A program made the position numbers and the translations under genes. From Salidesulfovibrio onnuriiensis (lineage in GTDB: Bacteria; Desulfobacterota; Desulfovibrionia; Desulfovibrionales; Desulfovibrionaceae): 64,000 nt of DNA. Positions within the stretch are counted from its first letter, which is position 1; the number at the start of each line of letters is the position of its first letter. The notes under the pieces were generated by a model. It did not search any database and had not been told where the DNA came from. It worked only from the letters and a program-made list of their open reading frames with translations. Below are positions 36,378 through 44,960 of the stretch, one piece after another. The stretch lies in contig NZ_CP040751.1 in NCBI RefSeq assembly GCF_008001235.1, positions 186,001-250,000 of the forward strand. Direction: 5' to 3'.

Positions 36378-36926
36378 CTAGTATTTTTTGCCGGACGGCA
36401 TTTCGCCCCGGGCCATGGCCTCGGAGACCTCGCCCGTGAGCCGTTTCATCCAGATCTCGCCGGTGCTGGAAAGGAAATGGATCTTGCGTCCCTGGTTGCC
36501 GCCCACATCTTCGCTGTCGATCTTCAGCCCCCAGTTGTGCAGGATCTTGTGGGCCATTTCCACATTGCGACGCCCGATGTTGTAGGAGCTGTCCTCCACA
36601 CGGCGCACGGCAATGCCCGAGGCCCCGCCGAAGACCTTGACCTGCAGGGAGCCCAGGGAAATCCCCAGCTTGGTCAGGCCCTGAAGCATGTTTTCGATGG
36701 CCGTGTTCACGAAACGGCAGACCTGGGGATCGCGGCCCCGGCGCATGGTTTCCTCGCTGTTAGGCAGGAAGGCGTGACAGATGGTGCCGATGCCCCGTTC
36801 GCGGTGGGTCATGGTGATGGCCACGCAGGAGCCCAGCACCGTGGTGACCAGCGTGGGCTGCACGGCCAGAAAGCAGTCCCCGGTCTGGAGAAAAATCCGG
36901 GGATATTCCTTCATCCTGTTATGCAT
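36378..36926 (-). CDS. cheD: Chemoreceptor glutamine deamidase CheD
   Basis: This 182-residue enzyme deamidates glutamines on methyl-accepting chemotaxis proteins and can bind CheC/CheX-type phosphatases. The catalytic triad has the family spacing: Thr28, Cys34 in VLGSCVAI and His51 in CHAFLP. It is isolated from a chemotaxis operon. Its downstream neighbours are an acetolactate decarboxylase and an HPt protein, while an orphan CheX lies 33 kb away in this window. The first ATG is used, as it has the better GAGAG site. Confidence 0.92.
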   Translation of the reverse strand: MHNRMKEYPRIFLQTGDCFLAVQPTLVTTVLGSCVAITMTHRERGIGTICHAFLPNSEETMRRGRDPQVCRFVNTAIENMLQGLTKLGISLGSLQVKVFGGASGIAVRRVEDSSYNIGRRNVEMAHKILHNWGLKIDSEDVGGNQGRKIHFLSSTGEIWMKRLTGEVSEAMARGEMPSGKKY

Positions 36927-36999
36927 CGGCTCTCATGATCCTCGCTGAATGTCACACGCATGTCCCATATATTGAATGAAACATGTCGTCTCCACCAAG

Positions 37000-38154
37000 T
37001 CAATCCCGTGAGAGTGACCGCAGCTGCCCGTCCATGAACTGGACGCACACCAGGGAGGCCAGGCTGAGCACCACCGCGCCCAGGAAAACGATGCGGTAGT
37101 CGGCCATCCAGGCCAGACCGCCCATGAAGGGCACGACAACCGCGGCAATATGGTTGATGGTGAATCCCACGGCCATGCCCGAGGCAATGTCCCGGGGGTC
37201 GGCGATCTTCTGGTAGAAGGTCTTGATGGCCATGGAAAAGTTGAAGACGATGTTGTCGGCCACGTAGAGGCCGCCCGCCACCCAGGCGCTGTCCGTGAAG
37301 GCATAGGCAGTGAACACCGCCACCAGGCTCAGGTATTCCAAGGAAAGGACCTTGCGCTCGCCGAAGCGGTTCACGGCCCGGGCGATGAGCGGGTTGGCGA
37401 AATAATTGATGACGTTATTGCACACGAAAAGCACGATAATGTCCTGCACCGAGTACTGGAACTTCTGCACCAGCAGGAACACGGCAAAAGCCACGAAGAT
37501 CTGGCGGCGCGCCCCGGCCAGGAAGGTCAGCACATAGAAGAGCCAGTAGCGCGAACGCAGGATCATCTTCTTGTGCTGCGGCGGCAGGTTCTTGCTGGTG
37601 GGGTCCCGGGTCAGGGCCCACAGCCCGCCCACCACGGCCACCCCGCCCATGAGGGCGAACAGCTCTTCAAAGCCCATCCAGCGGGCCAGCACATAGACCG
37701 CGCCGCCCACCAGGATGTTGGTCAGGGCCATGACGCTGCGCAGGCGGCCCAGCACCAGAGGAGTCTCGGCCTTGTCGAAATACTGCAGGGTCAGGGACTG
37801 GTTCATGGTCTCGAAGTAGTGGAACCCGAAGCTCATGACCAAAGTGGTGGCGGCGATGCCCCAGACAGAGGGGAACAGCCCTGCGGCGGCGACCCCGGCC
37901 CCGAGGATCATGACCGAGAGCGCGGCCAGCCGGTGCTCGCGCACCAGCAGAAGCAGGTACACGGCCAGCAGGGCCAGGAAGCCCGGCACCTCGCGCACGG
38001 ACTGGACAATGCCCATGTCCAGGCCGGAGAAACCGCCCTCCTCCACTGCGAAATTGTTCAGAAGAATGCGCCAGCCCTGGAAGGCCACGGTAGATACCAC
38101 CACCAGGACAAACAGGAACAGGTACATGTTGCGGCTGCGGTGTTCTGCGTTCAT
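37000..38154 (-). CDS. Major facilitator superfamily transporter
   Basis: This 384-residue polytopic protein has about twelve membrane segments in two six-helix halves joined by a charged central loop (near residue 200, DPTSKNLPPQHKKMILRSRY). It belongs to the MFS but not to a subfamily I can name. The ATG at 38154 has GGAG at proper spacing; a TTG two codons earlier is less likely. It is a single-gene unit, divergent from the DUF523 gene, with 88 bases between them. Confidence 0.85.
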   Translation of the reverse strand: MNAEHRSRNMYLFLFVLVVVSTVAFQGWRILLNNFAVEEGGFSGLDMGIVQSVREVPGFLALLAVYLLLLVREHRLAALSVMILGAGVAAAGLFPSVWGIAATTLVMSFGFHYFETMNQSLTLQYFDKAETPLVLGRLRSVMALTNILVGGAVYVLARWMGFEELFALMGGVAVVGGLWALTRDPTSKNLPPQHKKMILRSRYWLFYVLTFLAGARRQIFVAFAVFLLVQKFQYSVQDIIVLFVCNNVINYFANPLIARAVNRFGERKVLSLEYLSLVAVFTAYAFTDSAWVAGGLYVADNIVFNFSMAIKTFYQKIADPRDIASGMAVGFTINHIAAVVVPFMGGLAWMADYRIVFLGAVVLSLASLVCVQFMDGQLRSLSRD

Positions 38155-38242
38155 TCTCAACTCCGGTATTGCGTGCGGGACGGCCGGGGACTAGGATGCC
38201 CCACGGGCGAAGACCCAAGGAACCTAAACACGGGAACAGACA

Positions 38243-38671
38243 ATGTCCACAGATAAACGGTACGTGGTCAGCGCCTGCCTGGCGGGCGTGTACTGCCGCT
38301 ACAACGGCGAACAAAGGGAAACCCCGGAAGTGATCCGGCTGGTGGAGCAGGGGCGGGCCCTGCCGGTCTGCCCGGAGCAGCTGGGCGGCCTGCCCACGCC
38401 GCGCCCGCCCCTGGAGCGCAGGGGAGACCGCGTGGTGGACAAGAACGGCAACGACGCCACCGGGGAATTCGAACGCGGAGCGCGCGAGGCGCTGCGGCTG
38501 GCTCGCATGGCCGGGTGCACCGCCGCCGTGCTCCAGGCCCGGTCGCCCTCCTGCGGGTTCGGCCGCATCTACGACGGCACCTTCAGCGGTGCCCTGATTC
38601 CCGGGGATGGCGTGTTCGCGGCCCTGTGCCGGGAAGCGGGCCTGGAACTGCTGGCCCCGGAAGACCTGTAG
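38243..38671 (+). CDS. DUF523-family protein
   Basis: This 142-residue protein has the conserved features of DUF523: SACLAGVYCRYNG at the N-terminus, VCPEQLGGLPTPRPP, and ARSPSCGFGRIYDGTF with three conserved cysteines. Those cysteines suggest metal or iron-sulfur binding. In some genomes the domain is fused to DUF1722, which is absent here. The biochemical function is not known. A metallopeptidase-like gene follows 21 bases downstream in the same direction. Confidence 0.88.
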   Translation: MSTDKRYVVSACLAGVYCRYNGEQRETPEVIRLVEQGRALPVCPEQLGGLPTPRPPLERRGDRVVDKNGNDATGEFERGAREALRLARMAGCTAAVLQARSPSCGFGRIYDGTFSGALIPGDGVFAALCREAGLELLAPEDL

Positions 38672-38692
38672 CCCCGCAGCCGAGGAATCCGC

Positions 38693-39391
38693 GTGACCGA
38701 CCTGCCCCTGACCATCAAGGAACACCCCCGGGCCCGCAACGTGCTGGTGAAGCTCGTGCCGGGACGTGGCCTGGAAGTGGTGGTGCCCAAGGGTTTCGAC
38801 CGGGGCCGGGTGCCGGAGGTGCTGGCCCGCAAGCAGGGCTGGATCCTGCGCACGCGCGCACGCATGGAGCGGGAGGGCATCCTGCTCGCCCCCAGCCTGG
38901 ATCTGCCCGAGTCCCTGGAATTCCTGGCCCTGGGCGTGACGCGCACCGTGAACCTCGTGCACCGCGCGGGAAAAATCGTCCTGCGGGAAAATGCCGGAAA
39001 TCTCCTGCTGGCCGGGGACATGGACCAGCGCGAGGAGGCTATCGCCGCCCTGAGAAAATACGTGGCCGCGCAGGCCCGCCAGCACCTGCCCCCCCTGCTG
39101 GCCGCAACGGCCCAGCGCCTGGGCCTGGACTACGCGGGAACGCGCATCCGCACCCAGAAGACCCGCTGGGGCAGCTGTTCGGCGCGGGGCACCATCAGCC
39201 TCAACGCCAAGCTGCTCTTCCTGCCCCCGCAACTGGTGGAACAACTCTTCGTGCATGAGCTCTGCCACCGCAGACACCTGAACCACTCCCCCGCCTTCTG
39301 GAACCTGGTGGCCTCGTTCCAGCCCGACTACGCCCGGCTGGAGGACGAGCTCAAGAACGGCTCCCGCCACGTTCCCGCCTGGATCCTGTAA
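38693..39391 (+). CDS. YgjP-type (M48-like, DUF45) zinc metallopeptidase
   Basis: This 232-residue protein is of the YgjP/DUF45 family. The catalytic zinc motif HExxH is present as HELCHRRHLNHSPAFW near residue 185, and the preceding TRWGSCSARGTISLNAKLLFLP segment is the family hallmark. No signal peptide is visible, so it is probably cytoplasmic; substrates are unknown. It begins with GTG after CGAGGA, 21 bases behind the DUF523 gene. Confidence 0.9.
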   Translation: MTDLPLTIKEHPRARNVLVKLVPGRGLEVVVPKGFDRGRVPEVLARKQGWILRTRARMEREGILLAPSLDLPESLEFLALGVTRTVNLVHRAGKIVLRENAGNLLLAGDMDQREEAIAALRKYVAAQARQHLPPLLAATAQRLGLDYAGTRIRTQKTRWGSCSARGTISLNAKLLFLPPQLVEQLFVHELCHRRHLNHSPAFWNLVASFQPDYARLEDELKNGSRHVPAWIL

Positions 39392-39473
39392 CGCCCTGGA
39401 AGCAGGAGCGGCCCACGGAACCGAAGTCCCGCGAGCCGCTCGCTATCCGTTTTCCCTGCCAAGAGAAATATGT

Positions 39474-40484
39474 CTACATGATCTCGGCCCTGGAAAGCAC
39501 CAGGATGAGGCGCTTCAAAAGATCGCGGTCGTACATGCCGCTCTTTTCCTTGATCCGGGAAAGGGCCTCGAACGGGGTGAAGGCCTCGTGCCACGGCTTG
39601 GACCGGATCAGGTTCTCGTATTCGTCGCACATGCCCACCACCTTGGCGCACAGGGGAATGACGTCGCCCGGAGCCTGGGAGGGATAGCCGGAACCGTCCT
39701 CCCGCTCGTGATGGAAAAGCACGCAGTGCAGGGCTTCCTGGGGGAGCTGCACCGAGGCGCACTGGCTCACGCCCATGACCGGGTGGGACTGCATGAGCTC
39801 GCGGTCCCCGGCGGAAAGCTTGTCCGGATGGCTCTCGAAGACATGCTCGGGCAGGGTCAGCTTGCCCACGTCGTGCAGCAGCGCGCCGGAACAGACGCCC
39901 ACCAGATGCTCGGTGTCCTCGTTGGCTATGGTGTTCATGACCCCGGCCGTGAGCACCATGACCCCGATGCCGTGGTGGTAGAATTCGCGGCCCTCGGCCA
40001 CGAACTGGGACAGGCTCTTGAGCACCTCGGGCCGGCCGAAAAAGGGCAGGCTTTCCCGCAGGATCTTCTTGATACGTGAAAAGCGCACGTTGTTCAGCGA
40101 TTTCGGAAGATTGCGGTCAAAGGCCTCGCGGGCCAGGGAGGTGGTCACGTCGAACCAGGCCGAGGAACGTTCCTCCACGGGAATGGTCTCGTCGGCCAGC
40201 ACGTCGCCCAGGTTGTCCTGCACAAAGCGCTCGAAGACCTCCTTTTCCGAGGCGCGCACATAGAGGCGCTCCACGCCCCGCTCGGCCAGGCGTTCCCGGT
40301 GGCTGGGCGTGAACAATTCGCCTCGGCTGGCGTACAGGACCATGGATTCGCCCTGGGCCAGGTACAGCTCGAAGTCGCCGCACCGTTCGGGCAGCAGCAT
40401 GCTCGGATACACTGGATGCAGATCGCCATGGGACTGGGGGGCCTTGGAGGCCGTGTCCTTGGCGGCGGATTCTTTTGTAGGCAC
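39474..40484 (-). CDS. HD-GYP domain cyclic-di-GMP phosphodiesterase
   Basis: This 336-residue protein carries an N-terminal PilZ-like or sensor part (about residues 20-120). Its C-terminal HD-GYP domain (about 150-330) has the metal motif LLHDVGKL, the preceding His of FYHHGIGV, and FHHEREDGSGYP, which retains the GYP signature. It should therefore hydrolyse cyclic-di-GMP and influence motility and biofilm formation. The GTG at 40484 has GAGG just upstream and is preferred over the distant ATG at 40607. It is convergent with the YgjP-type peptidase. Confidence 0.87.
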   Translation of the reverse strand: MPTKESAAKDTASKAPQSHGDLHPVYPSMLLPERCGDFELYLAQGESMVLYASRGELFTPSHRERLAERGVERLYVRASEKEVFERFVQDNLGDVLADETIPVEERSSAWFDVTTSLAREAFDRNLPKSLNNVRFSRIKKILRESLPFFGRPEVLKSLSQFVAEGREFYHHGIGVMVLTAGVMNTIANEDTEHLVGVCSGALLHDVGKLTLPEHVFESHPDKLSAGDRELMQSHPVMGVSQCASVQLPQEALHCVLFHHEREDGSGYPSQAPGDVIPLCAKVVGMCDEYENLIRSKPWHEAFTPFEALSRIKEKSGMYDRDLLKRLILVLSRAEIM

Positions 40485-40965
40485 TTTTTCCTCTCCCTTG
40501 CGCGGCCAACGCTGCAGCGAGGCGGGGACGGGAGGGGCAGACGAGTACGTGGAGGCGGTAACCGGTGGGATACCGCCCGAGAAGGGAGAGTTCGTCAGCA
40601 TTGGCAACCCGGCTGTCTCTGGGAGACCCGTGGCTTTCCGTCCCTGCCTCGCGGCAGGTTTGGCTTTGTCTTGGGCGCGAACCTAGGTCAAAACCCCCTT
40701 TTTGTAAAGGGGAAACAGGAAAATGCTCCTCTTTAAAATTTCTTTTTTATTTCAAATTGTTAAACACACATTCTTCGAAAGAAAAACCAGGGACGTACAA
40801 TGGTTTCCCCTCCTCTATACGCGCCATCCGTCACAATTTCCAGCACAAAAAAGTATACAATGCAGTCCTTTTGCCTGGAAAATCCGCTTGGCACCGTGAC
40901 GCGGTTATGGAATAAACGAATTCGCAACACCCCGTTCCACCGTCGCGGTCCCAACAAGGAAACCC
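40485..40965. other. Intergenic region between HD-GYP and DMT genes
   Basis: No convincing gene is seen. The stretch becomes markedly AT-rich from about 40690 to 40920 and holds the divergent promoters of the HD-GYP and DMT genes. A small hairpin (CCCCTTT at 40695-40701 with AAAGGGG at 40706-40712) is present. Open frames here are short and lack ribosome sites. Confidence 0.5.
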
Positions 40966-41832
40966 ATGCTTTCATTCTCTCCCGGAGCCCGTTCCATGCT
41001 CGCGGCCGCCGTGTGCTTCAGCCTCGGCGCCCTGTTCATCAAGCTGGCCGGCGTACGCCTGCCGCCCATGGAAATCCTCTTTGCCCGCTCCGTGGTGGGC
41101 ATCCTCTACTGCACCATCCTGCTGCGCCGCCAGGGGGCAAACATTCTGGGAGAGCAGAAACGCTGGTTCCTGCTGCTGCGCGGCCTGCTGGGGTTCAGCG
41201 CCCTGTTCTGCACCTTCTATTCCTTCGTGCACCTGCCCCTGGCCGACGCCACGGTCATCGTCTTCGCCCACCCCGTGTTCGTGGCCCTGTTCGCCGCGAT
41301 CATCCTCAAGGAGCACCTGGGCGGCAGGGGCACGGTCTGCGTGCTCACGGCCATCTGCGGCGTGCTGCTGGTGGCCAAGCCGTCGTTTCTCTTCGGACAT
41401 TCCTCGGCCCTGGACCCGTTCGCGGTCACGGTGGCCCTGGCCGCCGCCGTGCTTTCGGCCTGCGCCATCATCACGGTCCGCTTTCTTTCCAAGCACGTGC
41501 ACGCCCTGACCATCATCCTCTACCCCACCCTGGTGGTGGCGGCGCTCGGACCGGTGCTGGACGGAGGCAACTGGCTCATGCCCCAGGGCAGGGAATGGGC
41601 GCTCCTGCTGGCCGTGGGGCTGGTCATGAACATGGGCCAGCATTTCATGACCGTGGCCTACAGGCAGGAACGCGCCGCGATCATCGCGGCCATAGGCTAC
41701 CTGGAAATACCGCTGGCCGCGCTCTTCGGGACCCTGTTCCTCAGCGAGATCCCGGACCTGTGGACCTGCGCCGGGGCGGCACTGGTGGTGCTGGGCACCC
41801 TGGCCCTGGGCGGCGGCAAAAAGGGCTCGTGA
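40966..41832 (+). CDS. DMT-family (EamA) transporter
   Basis: This 288-residue protein has ten predicted membrane segments in two EamA halves, beginning MLSFSPGARSMLAAAVCFSLGALFIKLAG. It is probably an inner-membrane exporter or permease for a small metabolite. AAGGA precedes the ATG. Only 43 bases separate it from the ydbH-like gene, so read-through is possible, although a functional tie is not obvious. It is not a close copy of the DMT protein at the left end. Confidence 0.88.
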   Translation: MLSFSPGARSMLAAAVCFSLGALFIKLAGVRLPPMEILFARSVVGILYCTILLRRQGANILGEQKRWFLLLRGLLGFSALFCTFYSFVHLPLADATVIVFAHPVFVALFAAIILKEHLGGRGTVCVLTAICGVLLVAKPSFLFGHSSALDPFAVTVALAAAVLSACAIITVRFLSKHVHALTIILYPTLVVAALGPVLDGGNWLMPQGREWALLLAVGLVMNMGQHFMTVAYRQERAAIIAAIGYLEIPLAALFGTLFLSEIPDLWTCAGAALVVLGTLALGGGKKGS

Positions 41833-41875
41833 GCCGGATGTTGCCAACCCCCATTGAATGGCGCATACTCCGATA

Positions 41876-44161
41876 ATGACGGCCGAATTCGGAAAACGCA
41901 TGGCGCGCCGGGCCCTTATGGTCCTGCCCTGGCTCCTGGCACTGCTGCTGGGCGCGGGCTGGTTCCTGGCCTCCTGGACGCCGGGCTACCTGGAGAAACT
42001 GGTGCCCGAACTGGCCCGGGACATGGGCCTGCCCCTGACCGAATTCCACATCCGCCGCGCCGGACTCTTTTCCGCAGACATCGGCCCCGTGCAGCTGGGC
42101 GAGCGGGCCAACGGCCTGCGGCTCTCCAACGTGCGCGTGGAGTACACCCCGGCATCCCTCAAGGCCAAACGGGTCAACGCCGTGGTCATCGAGGGCATCC
42201 AGCTGCATTGCCAATACGGGGCGCAGGGGCTGCGCATCCCCCTGCTGGAATCCCTGAACCTCGCAACAGGCAGCTCCGGCGAGCAATCCTCGCTGCTGCC
42301 CCTGCCCTTTGACCAACTGGTGCTGGGCGGGGCCATGCTGGACCTGGAGCTCGAAGGCCGGTCCCTGGCCATCCCCCTGATGGCCTCGGTGGAGCCGGGC
42401 GACACCAGCATCCGCTTCCTGGCCCGTTTGCGGCCGCGCGACCAGCATATCGAACTGGACGGCGTATACACGCCCGGCCCGGAAACCCTGTCCGTGCAGG
42501 TGACCGCCCAGGGCCTGCGTCTGGGGGCCTGGGCCGACCTGCTGCCCGCCCCGGTCAAGGGCAAGGCGGACCTGAAGCTCGACGCGGTCCTCAAGCTCGG
42601 CCCGTTCCAGACCATCCTCGATTCCCTGGTAGCCACCCTGGATCTTTCCCTGAAGCAGCCCGACCTGGCCGCACTGGGCCTGCCCCTGAAAGACGATGTG
42701 GCGTTTCACGCCGACGTCACGGGAACCACGGCCGACTTCACCCTGTCCCTGGCGGGCGTAACCCTGCCGGGCACCCTGTCCGCGCGGCCCGAGGAAAACG
42801 GCTGGCGCGTGGCCCTGAACGCGGGACAAGACGACACCGTCACCCTGCCCCTGGACGGTCGGCAGGCCGCAGTTTCCGGCCTGCGCGTCAGCCTGGAGGG
42901 GGTTGCCGGGGCGGACGCCGCCGACTTTTTGCTCAAGGCCAGCTCCAAGGGCGTTGCCGTGGGCAGGGAACACCGCACCGGAGCCCTGCGCCTGGAGCTT
43001 CCCCTGGCCTGGCCCGCCCCCGAAAAGGGCTCGGCGGGAACCGTGTCCGTGACGGGCATCCGCACGGGCAAACACCGGGTGGGCTCCCTCAAGGCCTCCC
43101 TGTGGCAGCAGGGCCTGGGCGCGGGAATGAAGGGACGGCTCTCCTCCGGCCTCCTGCCCGGCCTGCGCCTGGATCTCCAGGGGAACTACGCGGCCGAGAC
43201 CGGCGCCGGAAAACTGAATTTCGAATCCTCCTACACCCTGCCCACAAACTACGATCCCTCGGGCCTGGTCCCGGCACTGGCCGGGTATACCGTGGGCGGA
43301 ACCATGAACCTGGAGGGCGAGGCGCGCTTCGGGCCGGACGGCCTGGAAAGCCAGGCCGCCCTGTACCTGTCCGGCGGCTCTCTCGCCAATGCGGAAAGCA
43401 ACCTGTCCATGACCGGCATACGGCTCATCTTCGAGATGCCGGACCTCACGGAGCTACGCAGCGCCCCGGCCCAGTTCCTGGCCTTCGACCGCATGGCCGC
43501 GGGCAACATCGCGGTCACCAACGGCCGGGCCGCGTTCCAGCTGGAACCGCGCGGCGTGCTGCTGGTGGAGGGGGGCGGGTTCGACTGGGCCGGAGGCAAG
43601 GTCTCCTGCCGGGCGTTCCGCGTGGTGCCGGGCCGCCCGGAATACGACGTGACCCTGCTGTGCAACGAGCTGCGGCTCTCGGAGATCCTCGGCCAGCTCG
43701 GCCTGGCCAAGGCCCAGGGGTATGCGGCCCTTTCCGGCGAGCTGCCCGTGACCTGGAAGAATGGGCAAATTTCGTTCAACGGCGGATTTTTGCACTCCAC
43801 CCCGGGCGAGGGCGGCACCATCCAGGTGGAGGGAATGCAGTCGCTCCTGGACTCCATTCCCAAGGGAACGCCCCAGCGCGGGCAGCTGGAGCTGGCCCAG
43901 GCCGCGGTCAAGGATTTCGAATACAAATGGGTGCGCATCAAGGCGGACACCGTGGGAAAAGACCTGCTGCTCAGGCTCTCCCTGGACGGCAGGCCCAAGT
44001 CCACCCTGCCCTTTGTCTACCGCAAGGAGATCGGCGGTTTCATCCACATCGAGGGCGACATGAAGGGGTCCAATTTCCAGGGCCTGCGCCTGGACGTGAA
44101 CTTCAGCCTGCCCTTGGACCGCATTTTGCTTTATAAGGAACTGATCAAGATGATCGAATAA
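41876..44161 (+). CDS. ydbH: YdbH-like AsmA-family inter-membrane lipid transport protein
   Basis: This protein of about 761 residues has an N-terminal membrane anchor (about residues 10-32) and a very long beta-rich periplasmic part. It ends in the region characteristic of YdbH (LPFVYRKEIGGFIHIEGDMKG, then LDVNFSLPLDRILLY). AsmA-type proteins such as YdbH, TamB and YhdP form hydrophobic grooves that carry phospholipids from the inner to the outer membrane. It is followed by ynbE- and ydbL-like genes, as in E. coli, which strongly supports the call. The start is uncertain (ATG 41858 or 41876; neither has a good ribosome site). Confidence 0.85.
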   Translation: MTAEFGKRMARRALMVLPWLLALLLGAGWFLASWTPGYLEKLVPELARDMGLPLTEFHIRRAGLFSADIGPVQLGERANGLRLSNVRVEYTPASLKAKRVNAVVIEGIQLHCQYGAQGLRIPLLESLNLATGSSGEQSSLLPLPFDQLVLGGAMLDLELEGRSLAIPLMASVEPGDTSIRFLARLRPRDQHIELDGVYTPGPETLSVQVTAQGLRLGAWADLLPAPVKGKADLKLDAVLKLGPFQTILDSLVATLDLSLKQPDLAALGLPLKDDVAFHADVTGTTADFTLSLAGVTLPGTLSARPEENGWRVALNAGQDDTVTLPLDGRQAAVSGLRVSLEGVAGADAADFLLKASSKGVAVGREHRTGALRLELPLAWPAPEKGSAGTVSVTGIRTGKHRVGSLKASLWQQGLGAGMKGRLSSGLLPGLRLDLQGNYAAETGAGKLNFESSYTLPTNYDPSGLVPALAGYTVGGTMNLEGEARFGPDGLESQAALYLSGGSLANAESNLSMTGIRLIFEMPDLTELRSAPAQFLAFDRMAAGNIAVTNGRAAFQLEPRGVLLVEGGGFDWAGGKVSCRAFRVVPGRPEYDVTLLCNELRLSEILGQLGLAKAQGYAALSGELPVTWKNGQISFNGGFLHSTPGEGGTIQVEGMQSLLDSIPKGTPQRGQLELAQAAVKDFEYKWVRIKADTVGKDLLLRLSLDGRPKSTLPFVYRKEIGGFIHIEGDMKGSNFQGLRLDVNFSLPLDRILLYKELIKMIE

Positions 44162-44174
44162 GGGGGTTACAACC

Positions 44175-44402
44175 ATGAAAAAAAGTATCGTACTGGCCGC
44201 CTGCGCCGGGCTGCTCTGCACCGGGCTCCTGGCCACTGGCTGCTCCACCAGCCACAGGGTGGAGGTGGCGCCCGTGGAGGTCAAGCCCATCCACATCACC
44301 ATCGACGTAAACGTCAAGGTGGACAAGGACTTGGACGACTTCTTCTCGGACGTCTACGGCCCGGCGGAAGGACAAAAGGAGGGAACCAATGCGCAGCAAT
44401 AA
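44175..44402 (+). CDS. ynbE: YnbE-like outer-membrane lipoprotein
   Basis: This 75-residue protein has a lipoprotein signal peptide with the lipobox LLATGC. Its short mature part contains the family stretch VEVKPIHITIDVNVKVDKDLDDFF. In E. coli YnbE caps the YdbH groove at the outer membrane, extending its beta sheet by stacking. It lies 13 bases after the ydbH-like gene and overlaps the ydbL-like gene by 14 bases, so all three form one operon. Confidence 0.88.
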   Translation: MKKSIVLAACAGLLCTGLLATGCSTSHRVEVAPVEVKPIHITIDVNVKVDKDLDDFFSDVYGPAEGQKEGTNAQQ

Positions 44403-44751
44403 ACTCGTCATCACACTCGTCACGGCCCTGCTCTGCCTGTTCGCGGCCTCGGCTTTTGCCGGGGGCCTCAAGGAACGCATGCGGGATCGCCTCCCGGCCA
44501 TCGAAGCCCTCAAGGCCCAGGGCGTCGTAGGCGAAAACAACAAGGGATTCCTGGAATTCCGGGCCGCGCCGCAGCAGGCCGACCTGGTCAATGCGGAAAA
44601 CACGGACCGAACCATGGTCTACAAGGCCATTGCCGCCAAAAACGGCACCACCCCGGACGTGGTCGGAAAGCTCTCAGCCCCCAAGCATGCCGCCCAATCT
44701 CCTGCGGGCACCTGGGTACAGGGCGAGGGTGGCAACTGGTCCCAAAAATAG
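44389..44751 (+). CDS. ydbL: YdbL-like periplasmic protein (DUF1318)
   Basis: This 120-residue protein has a Sec signal peptide (MRSNKLVITLVTALLCLFAASAFA) and the short DUF1318 domain with LKERMRDRLPAIEALKAQGVVGENNKGFLEF. In E. coli YdbL assists the YdbH-YnbE bridge, apparently as a periplasmic chaperone. It is the third gene of the operon and ends just before a terminator. The C-terminus carries the extra TWVQGEGGNWSQK tail. Confidence 0.9.
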   Translation: MRSNKLVITLVTALLCLFAASAFAGGLKERMRDRLPAIEALKAQGVVGENNKGFLEFRAAPQQADLVNAENTDRTMVYKAIAAKNGTTPDVVGKLSAPKHAAQSPAGTWVQGEGGNWSQK

Positions 44752-44770
44752 CCTCCTGAAAAGCATACAA

Positions 44771-44809
44771 CAAGGCCCGCACGGTTCGTCCATGCGGGCC
44801 TTTGTTTTG
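44771..44809 (+). terminator. Intrinsic terminator after ydbL
   Basis: Stem AAGGCCCGCA (44772-44781) pairs with TGCGGGCCTT (44793-44802), followed by TTGTTTTG. It closes the ydbH-ynbE-ydbL operon. Confidence 0.85.
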
Positions 44810-44839
44810 TCGTCAAATGAAATGTCATTGCCGCCTCAA

Positions 44840-44960
44840 GGCTGTTCAAAAGCATTCGGCTGCAAGGCGCAAAAAACAAGCAGCCCGCAGCGTATGAAAC
44901 AATACGTGAGGAGCTGTTTGTTTTGCGGCAACGAAGCAGACGGATGCTTTTCAACAGTCG
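44840..44960. repeat. Dispersed palindromic repeat, copy D (best preserved)
   Basis: The outer arm GGCTGTTCAAAAGCATTCGG pairs with GGATGCTTTTCAACAGTC. The inner arms are CAAGGCGCAAAAAACAAGC with GAGCTGTTTGTTTTGCGGCA, around a centre of CGTATG-AAACA-ATACGTGAGG. Nearly the whole 121 bases can fold on itself. It fills the gap between the convergent ydbL and cobS genes and touches the cobS stop codon. Confidence 0.85.

Noticed and set aside
40898..40920. A sigma54-like promoter (TTGGCAC then GC) before the DMT gene
   Set aside because: The spacing between the GG and GC elements is one base short of the strict rule, and the -12 element is poor.
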